A DNA stretch of 64,000 bases from Deferribacter thermophilus (GTDB taxonomy: Bacteria; Chrysiogenota; Deferribacteres; Deferribacterales; Deferribacteraceae), in NCBI RefSeq assembly GCF_049472675.1, contig NZ_JAPNXM010000007.1:41240-105239 (forward strand), written 5' to 3'. This document shows, one piece after another, positions 43,460-52,390 of the stretch (position 1 is the stretch's first letter; each line of letters opens with the position of its first letter). The notes beneath the pieces are model-generated. The model had not been told where the DNA came from and did no database searches. It saw only the letters and a list, made by a program, of their open reading frames with translations. Made by a program: the position numbers and the translations under genes.

Positions 43460-43462
43460 ATT

Positions 43463-44008
43463 ATGCAACAATTTGAAAAAGAAATTTTAAATACTCACGA
43501 ACTTGATAACATGCTTACAAGACTTACATTCCAAATTTTAGAAAAATTCTCCGATTTTGAAAACACCAAAATAATTGGAATAAAACGAAGAGGAGCAATC
43601 TTAGCAGATAGAATACATGAGAAAATAAAGCAATTTAAAAATTTTAATATTGATATAGGTTATTTAGATATCACTCTTTATAGAGATGATTTAACTGAAA
43701 TATCGGAATTTCCTATTTTACGAGGCACAGAAATCAATTTTGATGTTAAAAACAAAAATATTATCTTAATAGATGATGTAATTTTTACAGGTAGAACCGT
43801 AAGGGCTGCTTTAGATGCCATAATAGATTATGGAAGACCTAAAAAAATAATTTTAGCAGTTCTTATTGATAGAGGGCATAGAGAACTGCCTATTCAACCT
43901 GACTTTAAGGGTAAATATGTTCCCACCAGCCTCGATGAAAGAATTAATGTAAAACTAAAAGAAATAGACGGAATTGATAGTGTTAGCATAAGTAAAATGA
44001 TAAAGTGA
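43463..44008 (+). CDS. pyrR: PyrR bifunctional pyr regulator / uracil phosphoribosyltransferase
   Basis: 181 residues. The PRPP motif is IILIDDVIFTGRTVRAAL, and GIKRRGAILADRI and VLIDRGHRELPIQPDF are further PyrR blocks. PyrR can bind leader RNA or act as a uracil phosphoribosyltransferase. No PyrR-binding hairpin was seen in the leader, so regulation may rest on the leader peptide. First gene of pyrR-pyrB-pyrC. Confidence 0.92.
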   Translation: MQQFEKEILNTHELDNMLTRLTFQILEKFSDFENTKIIGIKRRGAILADRIHEKIKQFKNFNIDIGYLDITLYRDDLTEISEFPILRGTEINFDVKNKNIILIDDVIFTGRTVRAALDAIIDYGRPKKIILAVLIDRGHRELPIQPDFKGKYVPTSLDERINVKLKEIDGIDSVSISKMIK

Positions 44009-44015
44009 GGGCGCT

Positions 44016-44945
44016 ATGAGTTTTACAAAAACTGACCTTATTGGTTTAAAAGATTTAACAAAAAAAGAAATACTTTTTATTTTAGAAACTGCAGAAAAAT
44101 TTAAAGAAATTAATCAAAGAGATGTAAAAAAAGTCCCTACACTAAAAGGGAAAACTATTGTTAACCTTTTTTTTGAACCTTCAACAAGGACAAGAACTTC
44201 ATTTGAAATCGCTGGAAAAAGATTATCTGCAGATACAATAAATTTTTCTGCATCATCAAGTAGCACATCAAAAGGTGAAACACTCATAGATACAGTCAAA
44301 AATATAGAATCTATGAATGCTGATATGTTTGTAGTAAGACACGCTTTTTCTGGTTCTGTAAAATTTATAGCAGAAAACACGAAAGCAAATGTAGTAAACG
44401 CTGGTGACGGAACAAATGAGCATCCCACTCAAGCTTTACTTGATCTACTCACAATAAAAGAGCATAAAAAAACCTTTGAAGGGCTTAATGTGGCAATAAT
44501 TGGTGATATTGATCACAGTAGGGTTGCAAGATCCAATTTGTGGGGGATGAGTAAATTAGGAATAAATGTAAGATTATATGGACCCAAAACAATGCTATCA
44601 GAATATTTCAAAACTTTTGATTGTAAAGTATGTTCAAATATTGAGGAAGCTGTGGATAATGCAGATGTAATTATGATGTTAAGGATTCAGCGTGAAAGGC
44701 AATCAAATCTATTATTACCTTCACTAAGGGAATATTCCAAGTTTTTTGGATTAAATAAAAAATTATTATCTCTTGCTAAAAAAGATGCAATTATTATGCA
44801 CCCTGGTCCTATCAATAGAGGTGTTGAGCTGCCATCAATTCTTGCAGATTCTAAACAATCTGTAATTTTAGAACAAGTGGAAAATGGTGTTGCAGTAAGA
44901 ATGGCAGTATTGTATCTACTATCACTAAATAAAAAGGGGGAATAA
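44016..44945 (+). CDS. pyrB: Aspartate carbamoyltransferase catalytic subunit
   Basis: 309 residues. FFEPSTRTRTSFE binds carbamoyl phosphate; GDGTNEHPTQALLDLLTI, VRHAFSG and MHPGPINRGVEL complete the active site. It commits to pyrimidine synthesis. No pyrI regulatory gene is present, as in PyrR-regulated operons. Starts 7 bp after pyrR. Confidence 0.95.
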   Translation: MSFTKTDLIGLKDLTKKEILFILETAEKFKEINQRDVKKVPTLKGKTIVNLFFEPSTRTRTSFEIAGKRLSADTINFSASSSSTSKGETLIDTVKNIESMNADMFVVRHAFSGSVKFIAENTKANVVNAGDGTNEHPTQALLDLLTIKEHKKTFEGLNVAIIGDIDHSRVARSNLWGMSKLGINVRLYGPKTMLSEYFKTFDCKVCSNIEEAVDNADVIMMLRIQRERQSNLLLPSLREYSKFFGLNKKLLSLAKKDAIIMHPGPINRGVELPSILADSKQSVILEQVENGVAVRMAVLYLLSLNKKGE

Positions 44946-44946
44946 G

Positions 44947-46218
44947 ATGCTAGTTTTAAAAAATTGCAAAATTATTAACTTTGACAATATATTAGAAAAT
45001 TTTAACATTATTATAGAAAATAATATAATTAAAGATATAACAAAAGAAACTCCAGAAAATTGTGAAATTATTGACTGTTCTGGATTGATCGCCGTTCCAG
45101 GTCTTATCGATATGCATGTTCATTTCAGAGATCCTGGGCTGGAATATAAAGAAGATATAAAATCTGGTAGTGAAGCAGCGGTAGCTGGAGGAGTTACCAC
45201 TTGTCTTCCAATGGCTAATACAAAGCCTGTTAATGATAATAGTTCTATTACCAAATATATGGTTGAAAAAGCAAAGGGAATTGGACTGATTGATCTTTAT
45301 CCAGTTGCTGCAATCACAAAAGGGATGAAAGGTGAAGAATTAACAGAAATGGGTGACACTTTAGAAGCAGGAGCAATTGCTTTTTCTGATGATGGACTTC
45401 CTGTAATGAATTCAGAAGTTATGAGAAGAGCTTTAGAATACGCTTCTCAGTTTGGTTCTTTTATAATTAGTCATGCGGAAGATAAACATTTAGCAGGAAA
45501 AGGTGTTATAAATGAAGGTAAAATTTCCACAATTACTGGTTTAGCAGGTATACCTGCAGAAGCAGAAGAGATTATGATAGCAAGGGATATCTTGTTAGCA
45601 AAACTTACTAAATCACATGTACATATAGCTCATGTAAGTACAAAAGGGAGTATTGAATTAATAAGATGGGCTAAAAAAATGGGAATAAATGTTACAGCTG
45701 AAGCTGCTCCTCATCACTTTACACTAACGGATGATTATCTCACCAATTATGATACAAATTATAAAATGAATCCACCACTTAGAACAAAAGAGGATAAAGA
45801 AGCAATTATTGAAGCATTAAAAGATGGGACTATAGATGTAATAGCAACAGACCATGCTCCACATCATAAAGATGAAAAATTTGTAGAGTTTGACAATGCT
45901 GCTTTTGGGATTACTGGATTACAAACTTTAATCCCTTTAACTTTAAAATTAGTTGAAGAAGGAAAGATTGATTTGAAAAAATTTGTTGAACTTACATCTT
46001 ATAAACCTGCACAAATTCTTAAATTAAACGACAGAGGCTATATTATTAAAGGTAAAAAAGCTGACATAACTTTAATTGATATAAATAAAGAATACATTTT
46101 TGACGACAAAATAAACAAATCAAAATCTACAAATTCGCCATTTTTTGGGAAAAAGTTAAAAGGGGCTGCAATTTACACAATTAAAAACGGAAAAATAGTT
46201 TATACATTTAAATGTTAA
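44947..46218 (+). CDS. pyrC: Dihydroorotase (class I)
   Basis: 423 residues. The metal site DMHVHFRDPG, GGVTTCLPMANTKP, the Asp segment AFSDDGLPV (where some enzymes have a carboxylated Lys), SHAED, HIAHVST and ATDHAPHH are all present. It cyclises carbamoyl aspartate. One-base gap from pyrB. Confidence 0.94.
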   Translation: MLVLKNCKIINFDNILENFNIIIENNIIKDITKETPENCEIIDCSGLIAVPGLIDMHVHFRDPGLEYKEDIKSGSEAAVAGGVTTCLPMANTKPVNDNSSITKYMVEKAKGIGLIDLYPVAAITKGMKGEELTEMGDTLEAGAIAFSDDGLPVMNSEVMRRALEYASQFGSFIISHAEDKHLAGKGVINEGKISTITGLAGIPAEAEEIMIARDILLAKLTKSHVHIAHVSTKGSIELIRWAKKMGINVTAEAAPHHFTLTDDYLTNYDTNYKMNPPLRTKEDKEAIIEALKDGTIDVIATDHAPHHKDEKFVEFDNAAFGITGLQTLIPLTLKLVEEGKIDLKKFVELTSYKPAQILKLNDRGYIIKGKKADITLIDINKEYIFDDKINKSKSTNSPFFGKKLKGAAIYTIKNGKIVYTFKC

Positions 46219-46219
46219 A

Positions 46220-47143
46220 ATGAAGAAAACACCTCTATTATTAAGTAAAGATATATCAAAGAGTTTTAAAGTTACCAATAGTTTTTTTTCAAAAAGCAAT
46301 TTATCTGTAAATGCACTTAAAAATGTGACACTCAAAATTTACCCAAAAGAAATTGTAGGATTGGTGGGAGAGTCTGGAAGTGGTAAATCAACTTTAGCAA
46401 AAATTTTAGCTGATATCTACAAACCAGATAACGGCAAAGTTTTATATAAAGGGAAAAGCCTAACTGATTGCTACAATGAGTACCGCAAAAATGTTCAAAT
46501 GGTTTTTCAAGATCCCTATTCCAGTCTTAACCCAAAACTAAAAATAATAAATACATTAAAAGATGGGGTATCCAATTATATTACAAGCAATAAAGATGAA
46601 TTAAAAAATATCTGCAGCAAATTAATTAGATCTGTAGGTCTTGAAGAAGATCATCTTTACCGCTACCCACATCAATTCTCTGGTGGGCAACGACAAAGAA
46701 TCTCTATAGCTAGAGCACTTTCTACTGACCCAGAATTAATACTTGCTGATGAACCTGTTAGTGCATTAGATGTATCTGTACAGGCAGAAATACTGAATCT
46801 TTTTAAAAAGTTAAATGTTGAAAAAGGTAAAAGTATACTGCTCATCTCACACGATTTAGCAGTTGTATATTTTCTATGCAGTTATATCTATGTAATTTAT
46901 AAAGGGGTTATTGTTGAACATGGAAAAACTGAAAAAATAATAAAATCACCCAAACACCCTTATACAAAACAGCTCATACTATCTAAAGATTTAAAAGATT
47001 ACAGCGTAAAAAAAGAGATAATTAAAGACAGTTTCTGTCCATTTGCAGACAAATGTCCCAACTACAGCTCAAATTGTGAAAAAACGCTTAAAGAAGTAAA
47101 AATATCAAATGGACACTTCATTAAATGTCACAACATAAAATGA
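46220..47143 (+). CDS. OppF/DppF-type peptide ABC transporter ATPase
   Basis: 307 residues. Walker A is GESGSGKST, the signature SGGQRQRISIARAL, Walker B ILADEPVSALD. The C-terminal oligopeptide-type extension (KHPYTKQLI and the four-cysteine CPFADKCPNYSSNC...C) is present. Its permeases and binding protein are not in this window, so it is an orphan ATPase riding in the pyr operon. It begins one base after pyrC. Confidence 0.88.
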   Translation: MKKTPLLLSKDISKSFKVTNSFFSKSNLSVNALKNVTLKIYPKEIVGLVGESGSGKSTLAKILADIYKPDNGKVLYKGKSLTDCYNEYRKNVQMVFQDPYSSLNPKLKIINTLKDGVSNYITSNKDELKNICSKLIRSVGLEEDHLYRYPHQFSGGQRQRISIARALSTDPELILADEPVSALDVSVQAEILNLFKKLNVEKGKSILLISHDLAVVYFLCSYIYVIYKGVIVEHGKTEKIIKSPKHPYTKQLILSKDLKDYSVKKEIIKDSFCPFADKCPNYSSNCEKTLKEVKISNGHFIKCHNIK

Positions 47144-47171
47144 TTGATTAAACAAAAAACTTTTATATACT
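47144..47171 (+). promoter_or_regulatory. Candidate promoter of cysS
   Basis: TTGATT, 16-base spacer, TATACT, right after the ABC ATPase stop and 35 bases before the cysS ATG. Confidence 0.5.
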
Positions 47172-47206
47172 AAAAAGATAAATTCTATTATCTAAAGGGG
47201 TTAAAA

Positions 47207-48652
47207 ATGTTGAAAGTATTTAATACCTTAACTGGGAAAAAAGAAGAGTTTGTTCCATTAGTTGAAAATAAAGTTAGAATGTATGTCTGTGGTGTAACAG
47301 TTTATGACTACTGTCATATAGGGCATGCAAGAAGCTCTGTAGTTTTTGATATAATCAGAAGATACCTTATTTATAAAGGGTATGATGTAACTTTTGTCAA
47401 AAACTTTACTGATATTGATGATAAAATAATTAAAAGAAGTAATGAAGAAAATATCCACTGGAAAGAGCTAACAGAAAAATTTATTAAAGAACACGATTAT
47501 GACATGGAAAAATTAAACATATTGCCACCTGATCTCACCCCCAAAGCTACAGAATTCATAGATGAAATGATTAAACTGTGCGAAAAATTGATTGAAAAAG
47601 GGTATGCATATGTTGTCGACGGGGATGTTTATTATCGTGTTGAAAAATTTAAAGAATATGGAAAACTATCTAAAAGAAATTTAGATGAGTTGATGGCTGG
47701 TGCAAGAGTAGAAGTTGATGAAAGAAAAGAGAACCCTCTTGATTTTGCCCTATGGAAGAAAAGTAAAGAGAATGAACCATACTGGGTAAGCCCTTGGGGG
47801 AAAGGGAGACCAGGCTGGCATATAGAATGTAGCGTAATGAGTGCAAAATTATTAGGAATCCCTTTTGATATTCATGGTGGAGGAAAGGACCTAATATTTC
47901 CTCATCATGAAAATGAAATCGCTCAAAGTGAAGCAGCAGAAGAAAAGATGTTTGCAAAATATTGGATTCATAACGGTTTTGTAAATATTAACAAAGAAAA
48001 AATGTCAAAATCTCTTGGCAACTTTTTTACAATAAGAGACATAATTAAAGAATTTGACCCTGAAGTTTTAAGATTTTTTCTTTTGACTACTCACTATCGT
48101 AGCCCAATAGACTTTTCATTTGACCATTTGATAGAATCTGAACAATCTTTAAATAGAATCTATACCTTTTTAGATGATCTTGAACACTATGTTTTATCTA
48201 AAAAAGGTAAAAATTATTTAGAAGAAGCAAATAAAATCTTTGAAAATTTCAAAAATGAATTTGAAACAAGTATGGATGACGATTTTAACACAGCAAAAGC
48301 ATTAGCTGCTATATTTGATTATATCAAAGAGATAAACAGATTGCTCAATCAAAAAGTTGATCAAGAAACTTATGAATCTATTATTAAACACACTAATAAT
48401 TTCAAAATAGTGGTTAATCAAGTGCTTGGTATTATAAACAAAACTCCTAAAGAATGGTTTGCTTCAAATCTTCCAATATCTGAAAATGAGTTAATTAAAA
48501 AAATTGAAGAAAGAACAAACGCTAGAAAAAACAAAAACTTTGAACTTGCAGATAAAATTAGAGATGAGTTATCATCTTTAGGTATTGAACTATTAGATAC
48601 TCCAACTGGTACAAGATATAGAGCATTAAAAAAACATGAGGGGTTAAAATGA
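47207..48652 (+). CDS. cysS: Cysteinyl-tRNA synthetase
   Basis: 481 residues. The zinc cysteine and HIGH motif appear in YVCGVTVYDYCHIGHARS, GWHIECS and HGGGKDLIFPHHENE supply zinc ligands, and KMSKSLGNF is the KMSKS loop. The anticodon-binding helical domain fills 310-481. AAAGGGG precedes the ATG. The stop overlaps the epimerase ATG by 4 bases. Confidence 0.95.
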   Translation: MLKVFNTLTGKKEEFVPLVENKVRMYVCGVTVYDYCHIGHARSSVVFDIIRRYLIYKGYDVTFVKNFTDIDDKIIKRSNEENIHWKELTEKFIKEHDYDMEKLNILPPDLTPKATEFIDEMIKLCEKLIEKGYAYVVDGDVYYRVEKFKEYGKLSKRNLDELMAGARVEVDERKENPLDFALWKKSKENEPYWVSPWGKGRPGWHIECSVMSAKLLGIPFDIHGGGKDLIFPHHENEIAQSEAAEEKMFAKYWIHNGFVNINKEKMSKSLGNFFTIRDIIKEFDPEVLRFFLLTTHYRSPIDFSFDHLIESEQSLNRIYTFLDDLEHYVLSKKGKNYLEEANKIFENFKNEFETSMDDDFNTAKALAAIFDYIKEINRLLNQKVDQETYESIIKHTNNFKIVVNQVLGIINKTPKEWFASNLPISENELIKKIEERTNARKNKNFELADKIRDELSSLGIELLDTPTGTRYRALKKHEGLK

Positions 48653-49620
48653 ATATATTATTAACAGGTGCAGCAGGTTTTATAGGTTATTTTACTGCTA
48701 AAAAACTTTTAAAAGATGGACACAAAGTAATTGGGGTAGATAATTTAAACGATTATTATGATGTAAGGTTAAAAGAATATAGAAAAAATGAGTTAATTAA
48801 AAACGAAAATTTCCAATTTTACAAACTTGATATATCAAATTATGACAGTTTGTCTGTGCTGTTTCAAAATCACAAATTTGATGCAATTATTAATCTTGCT
48901 GCTAGAGCTGGAGTTAGATACAGTATAGAAAACCCTTTTGTTTATTTTGAAACAAATTCCACAGGGACTTTAAATCTATTAGAGCTTGCTAAAGATTATG
49001 ATGTAAAAAAATTTGTGCTTGCTTCCACTTCAAGTCTTTATGCTGGACAAGAAATGCCTTTTACTGAAGACAAACCCGTAAATACCCCTATTTCTCCTTA
49101 TGCTGCATCTAAAAAATCAGCAGAGGTTACAGCATATACCTACCACTATTTTTACGGTATAGATGTGTCTGTCGTAAGATATTTTACTGTTTATGGTCCT
49201 GCAGGTAGACCTGACATGAGTGTCTTTAAATTCATTTCTCAAATTTATAAAGAAGAACCAATTATTGTCTATGGTGATGGTTCGCAATCAAGAGATTTTA
49301 CCTATGTTGAAGATATAGCTGATGGTACTGTTAAAGCCTTAAAAGAAGTTGGTTATGAAATAATTAACCTTGGCAATAATAATCCAAATAAACTTATAGA
49401 TATGATACATTTAGTTGAGCAATTACTTGGGAAAAAAGCCAAAATAATAAATAAGGATTTTCATAAAGCGGATATGATGGCCACTTGGGCTGATATCACA
49501 AAAGCTAAAAAAATTCTTGGCTGGGCACCAAAGGTAGACCTTAAAACAGGCTTAGAAAACACTGTAAACTGGTTTTTAGAGAATAAAGATTTTGCTTTTG
49601 ACATAAAACTAAGAGATTAA
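48649..49620 (+). CDS. NAD-dependent nucleotide-sugar epimerase (UDP-glucuronate 4-epimerase-like)
   Basis: 323 residues of the extended SDR family. NAD motif LLTGAAGFIGYFTAKKL, VDNLNDYYDVRLKEYRK (typical of UDP-glucuronate/UDP-galactose 4-epimerases), the catalytic Ser and YxxxK in TSSLYAGQ and SPYAASKKSAE, and VYGPAGRPDMSVFKFI. It probably supplies an acidic sugar for surface polysaccharide. Only a weak CAACAA/TTGTTG hairpin separates it from the convergent gene. Confidence 0.85.
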   Translation: MNILLTGAAGFIGYFTAKKLLKDGHKVIGVDNLNDYYDVRLKEYRKNELIKNENFQFYKLDISNYDSLSVLFQNHKFDAIINLAARAGVRYSIENPFVYFETNSTGTLNLLELAKDYDVKKFVLASTSSLYAGQEMPFTEDKPVNTPISPYAASKKSAEVTAYTYHYFYGIDVSVVRYFTVYGPAGRPDMSVFKFISQIYKEEPIIVYGDGSQSRDFTYVEDIADGTVKALKEVGYEIINLGNNNPNKLIDMIHLVEQLLGKKAKIINKDFHKADMMATWADITKAKKILGWAPKVDLKTGLENTVNWFLENKDFAFDIKLRD

Positions 49621-49660
49621 CACAACAATATTTAATTTTTTTGTTGAGTTATAAATTATA

Positions 49661-50895
49661 TTATGCAAACTCTTTAACAAGGTTGTAAAACCAATTATAG
49701 CTTTTAATTTTTGCTTCAATAATATTGTCTAAAGTTAAACCAAGAGAATTTTCTATCTCATCTAAGTCTTCATTTTTATCTGATATTTCTACAATTTTTA
49801 ATAATTCACCTAAATAACCTGAGTACTCAAGCACAGCTTTTTTGATATCATCAGAAATAGCAAACTCTTTTAATAACTTCTCCTTGGGCATTGAAAAAAG
49901 TACATCAATATTTGACAATAACCCAGCCAAAAAAGCACTATCACAATCCGATTTTTTCAGATAATCATTACATAATATTTCCATTGTTTTAGCCTTAACT
50001 GCTACCATTTGAAATAAAGGGGAATCTAAACCTGATTCATCTTTTGAAACATAGCTTAACATAATCAACCAATTTAAAAGCTTTCTCATCCCAATCAAAC
50101 TGATAGCGTGCCTAATAGATTTAACTTCATTTCTAAGGTAAAATGCAGCTGAATTAATAAATTTTAGTAAACTGATACTCAAATCAGGTTGCATAGCAAA
50201 TGCATCTACAATCTGCTTAATACTTGCATTTTTATTTATCAGATTAATAAGTCTTAAGATTCCAAACTTTTTAGGATCAATTTTTTGAGCCTCTAATATT
50301 TGTGGTTTTTCAAAATAAAACCCTTGAAAATACTGATAACCTAAAAATTTACATAAATCATACTGTTCAAATGTCTCCACTTTTTCAGCCAATAGAAAAA
50401 AGTTGGTTTTATTTAAATGATTAGTAACCTTAATAATTTCAGATTCGCCCAAATTTAAAATGTCAACTTTAACAATATCAATCAAATACTCTAATTTTTT
50501 AAAGATTCAATATTTGTTTTATTCATTGTAAAATCATCCAGTGCAAACATATAGCCATTAAGTCTTAATTCTTCTATCCTATCCAACAGAGATTCATCTA
50601 CAATAACATCTTCCAAAATTTCTAATATAACTCTGTTGCTCGGCAATAACTCAACAATAGGTGACATAATAACATCTTTATTCACATTTACAAAAGCAAC
50701 CCCTTTACCAACTAAAGCATCAATACCAAAATGTTCTAAGGCATTTATAAATGTTTCAATTACAGTCTTAAATGGATCATCTATCTCAGCTTTATTCGTC
50801 AAAGCACTTCTACGAAAAAGAAGCTCATATCCAAAAACTTTACCATTTTCATCAAGTATTGGTTGTCTACCTATAAAAGTTTTATTTAAATTCAT
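49661..50895 (-). pseudogene. EAL-HDOD signalling protein split by a frameshift
   Basis: Two frames together make one YuxH/CdgJ-like protein of about 410 residues. The 5' frame (50895-50491) encodes the EAL start IGRQPILDENGKVFGYELLFR to MFALDDFTMNKTNIESL. The 3' frame (from 50485) resumes with DIVKVDILN and carries the HDOD domain (QPDLSISLLKFINSAAF, SIRHAISLIGMRKLLNWL). At 50495-50500 there is an A6 tract; one extra A would fuse them as SLKKLEYLIDIVKVD. Such proteins usually bind or sense c-di-GMP without cleaving it and affect motility. Pseudogene, slippage or sequencing error cannot be told apart. Confidence 0.85.
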
Positions 50896-50953
50896 AGTTC
50901 CTCTTTTCTGTTTTACATTAATTAATAATAATAATTTTTAAATAAATTTCAAT

Positions 50954-52387
50954 TTAATCATTTAACATTTTATCTATATCAATACCCTGCTCTCTATATT
51001 CTTTTAATTTATTTCTGAGAGTTCTAACTGTTATACCAAGTATTTCTGCGGCTTTTGTCCTATTACCCCCTGTATCTTTTAACGTGTTCAGAATTAATTC
51101 TCTCTCAACTTCTGCAATACTTCTATTTTTTAAAATATCTTGATAATTATCAACAAAATTTTTACTGTCTTCTTTATTTTCTTCCATTAAATGGACATCA
51201 AAACTATTAAAATCTTCTTTTGAAAAATCTTCATTAAAAACAAGTCCATGCAAGAAAAGATCTTTCGGAGTTATTTCAGAACCTTTAGATAATATAACTG
51301 CTCTCTCAATAGTATGCTCTAATTCCCTCACATTACCAGGCCAATCATAATTAATTAAAGTATTTCTCGCATCAATACTTAACGGTTTTACTCTTTTCCC
51401 ATTAGACTTAGAATATTTCTCTACAAAAAACTCAGCCAAGTGTAAAATATCTTCCTTACGTTTCCTAAGTGGTGGGATATTAATGTTTATAACATTCAAT
51501 CTATAATAAAGGTCTTCTCTAAAATTACCCTTTTTAACCTCTTCTATTAAATTTCTATTTGTAGTGGCAATAACTCTAACATCTACTGAAACTGGCTTTA
51601 TCCCCCCTAATCTTTCAATCTCCTTTTCTTGTAATACTCTCAATAACTTTGCTTGTAGATTAATAGGTATCTCTCCAATCTCATCTAACAATATAGTCCC
51701 ACCATCAGCGAGTTCAAATTTCCCAGGTTTTCTTTTTTCAGCACCTGTAAAAGCCCCTTTTTCATATCCAAAAAATTCACTTTCTACTAAACTTTCTGGA
51801 ATTGCAGCACAATTCACAGCAACAAAAGGTTTGTTTTTTCTTCGACTATTTTCATGTATAAATCTTGCCAAAACTTCTTTACCAGTACCTGATTCTCCAG
51901 TAATAAGCACTGTTGCATCAGAAGTAGCAACATCTTTAGCCAAATTAAATATTTCAGCCATATACCTACTTTTATAAACAAATCTTTTGCTTTCTATCTG
52001 CTGGTCATCTTCTAATCTATTTATATTAAATACCCTTTCAATCAGTTCTTCTATTACTTCTGGAGGAAAAGGTTTAACAATATAGTCAAAAGCGCCTAAC
52101 TTTAAAGCCTCTACAGCAGTTTCCACAGTAGCATAAGCTGTTATAAAACATAAAGGTGTTTTTATACCAGCATTTCTTAGCATTTTGAAAAATGATATCC
52201 CATCAATTATAGGCATTTTTATATCTGAAATAATCAAATCATAGCTTGCTTTCATAGCTTTCTCAAACCCATCTCTTGCATCATTAGCCAAATCAACATC
52301 CATACCTAACCTTGAAATAGTCAGCTTTAATCCATTTCTCATATTTTCATCATCATCTACAACCAAAATCTTCTTTATTTCACTCAT
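50954..52387 (-). CDS. NtrC-family sigma54-dependent response regulator
   Basis: 477 residues. Receiver with Asp in DLIISDIKMPIIDG and Lys in DYIVKPFPPE, AAA+ domain with GESGTGKEVLARFIH, the sigma54 contact loop GAFTGAEKRKPG, and Walker B GGTILLDEIGE, then a Fis-type helix-turn-helix (NRTKAAEILGITVRTLRNKL). It should activate sigma54 promoters when phosphorylated by the adjacent kinase (3-bp gap). Targets unknown. Confidence 0.94.
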   Translation of the reverse strand: MSEIKKILVVDDDENMRNGLKLTISRLGMDVDLANDARDGFEKAMKASYDLIISDIKMPIIDGISFFKMLRNAGIKTPLCFITAYATVETAVEALKLGAFDYIVKPFPPEVIEELIERVFNINRLEDDQQIESKRFVYKSRYMAEIFNLAKDVATSDATVLITGESGTGKEVLARFIHENSRRKNKPFVAVNCAAIPESLVESEFFGYEKGAFTGAEKRKPGKFELADGGTILLDEIGEIPINLQAKLLRVLQEKEIERLGGIKPVSVDVRVIATTNRNLIEEVKKGNFREDLYYRLNVININIPPLRKRKEDILHLAEFFVEKYSKSNGKRVKPLSIDARNTLINYDWPGNVRELEHTIERAVILSKGSEITPKDLFLHGLVFNEDFSKEDFNSFDVHLMEENKEDSKNFVDNYQDILKNRSIAEVERELILNTLKDTGGNRTKAAEILGITVRTLRNKLKEYREQGIDIDKMLND

Positions 52388-52390
52388 AAT

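Noticed and set aside
43355..43462. PyrR-binding RNA loop in the pyr leader
   Set aside because: I looked for the conserved AGUCCNGAGAGGCU-like segment between the promoter and pyrR and did not find it.
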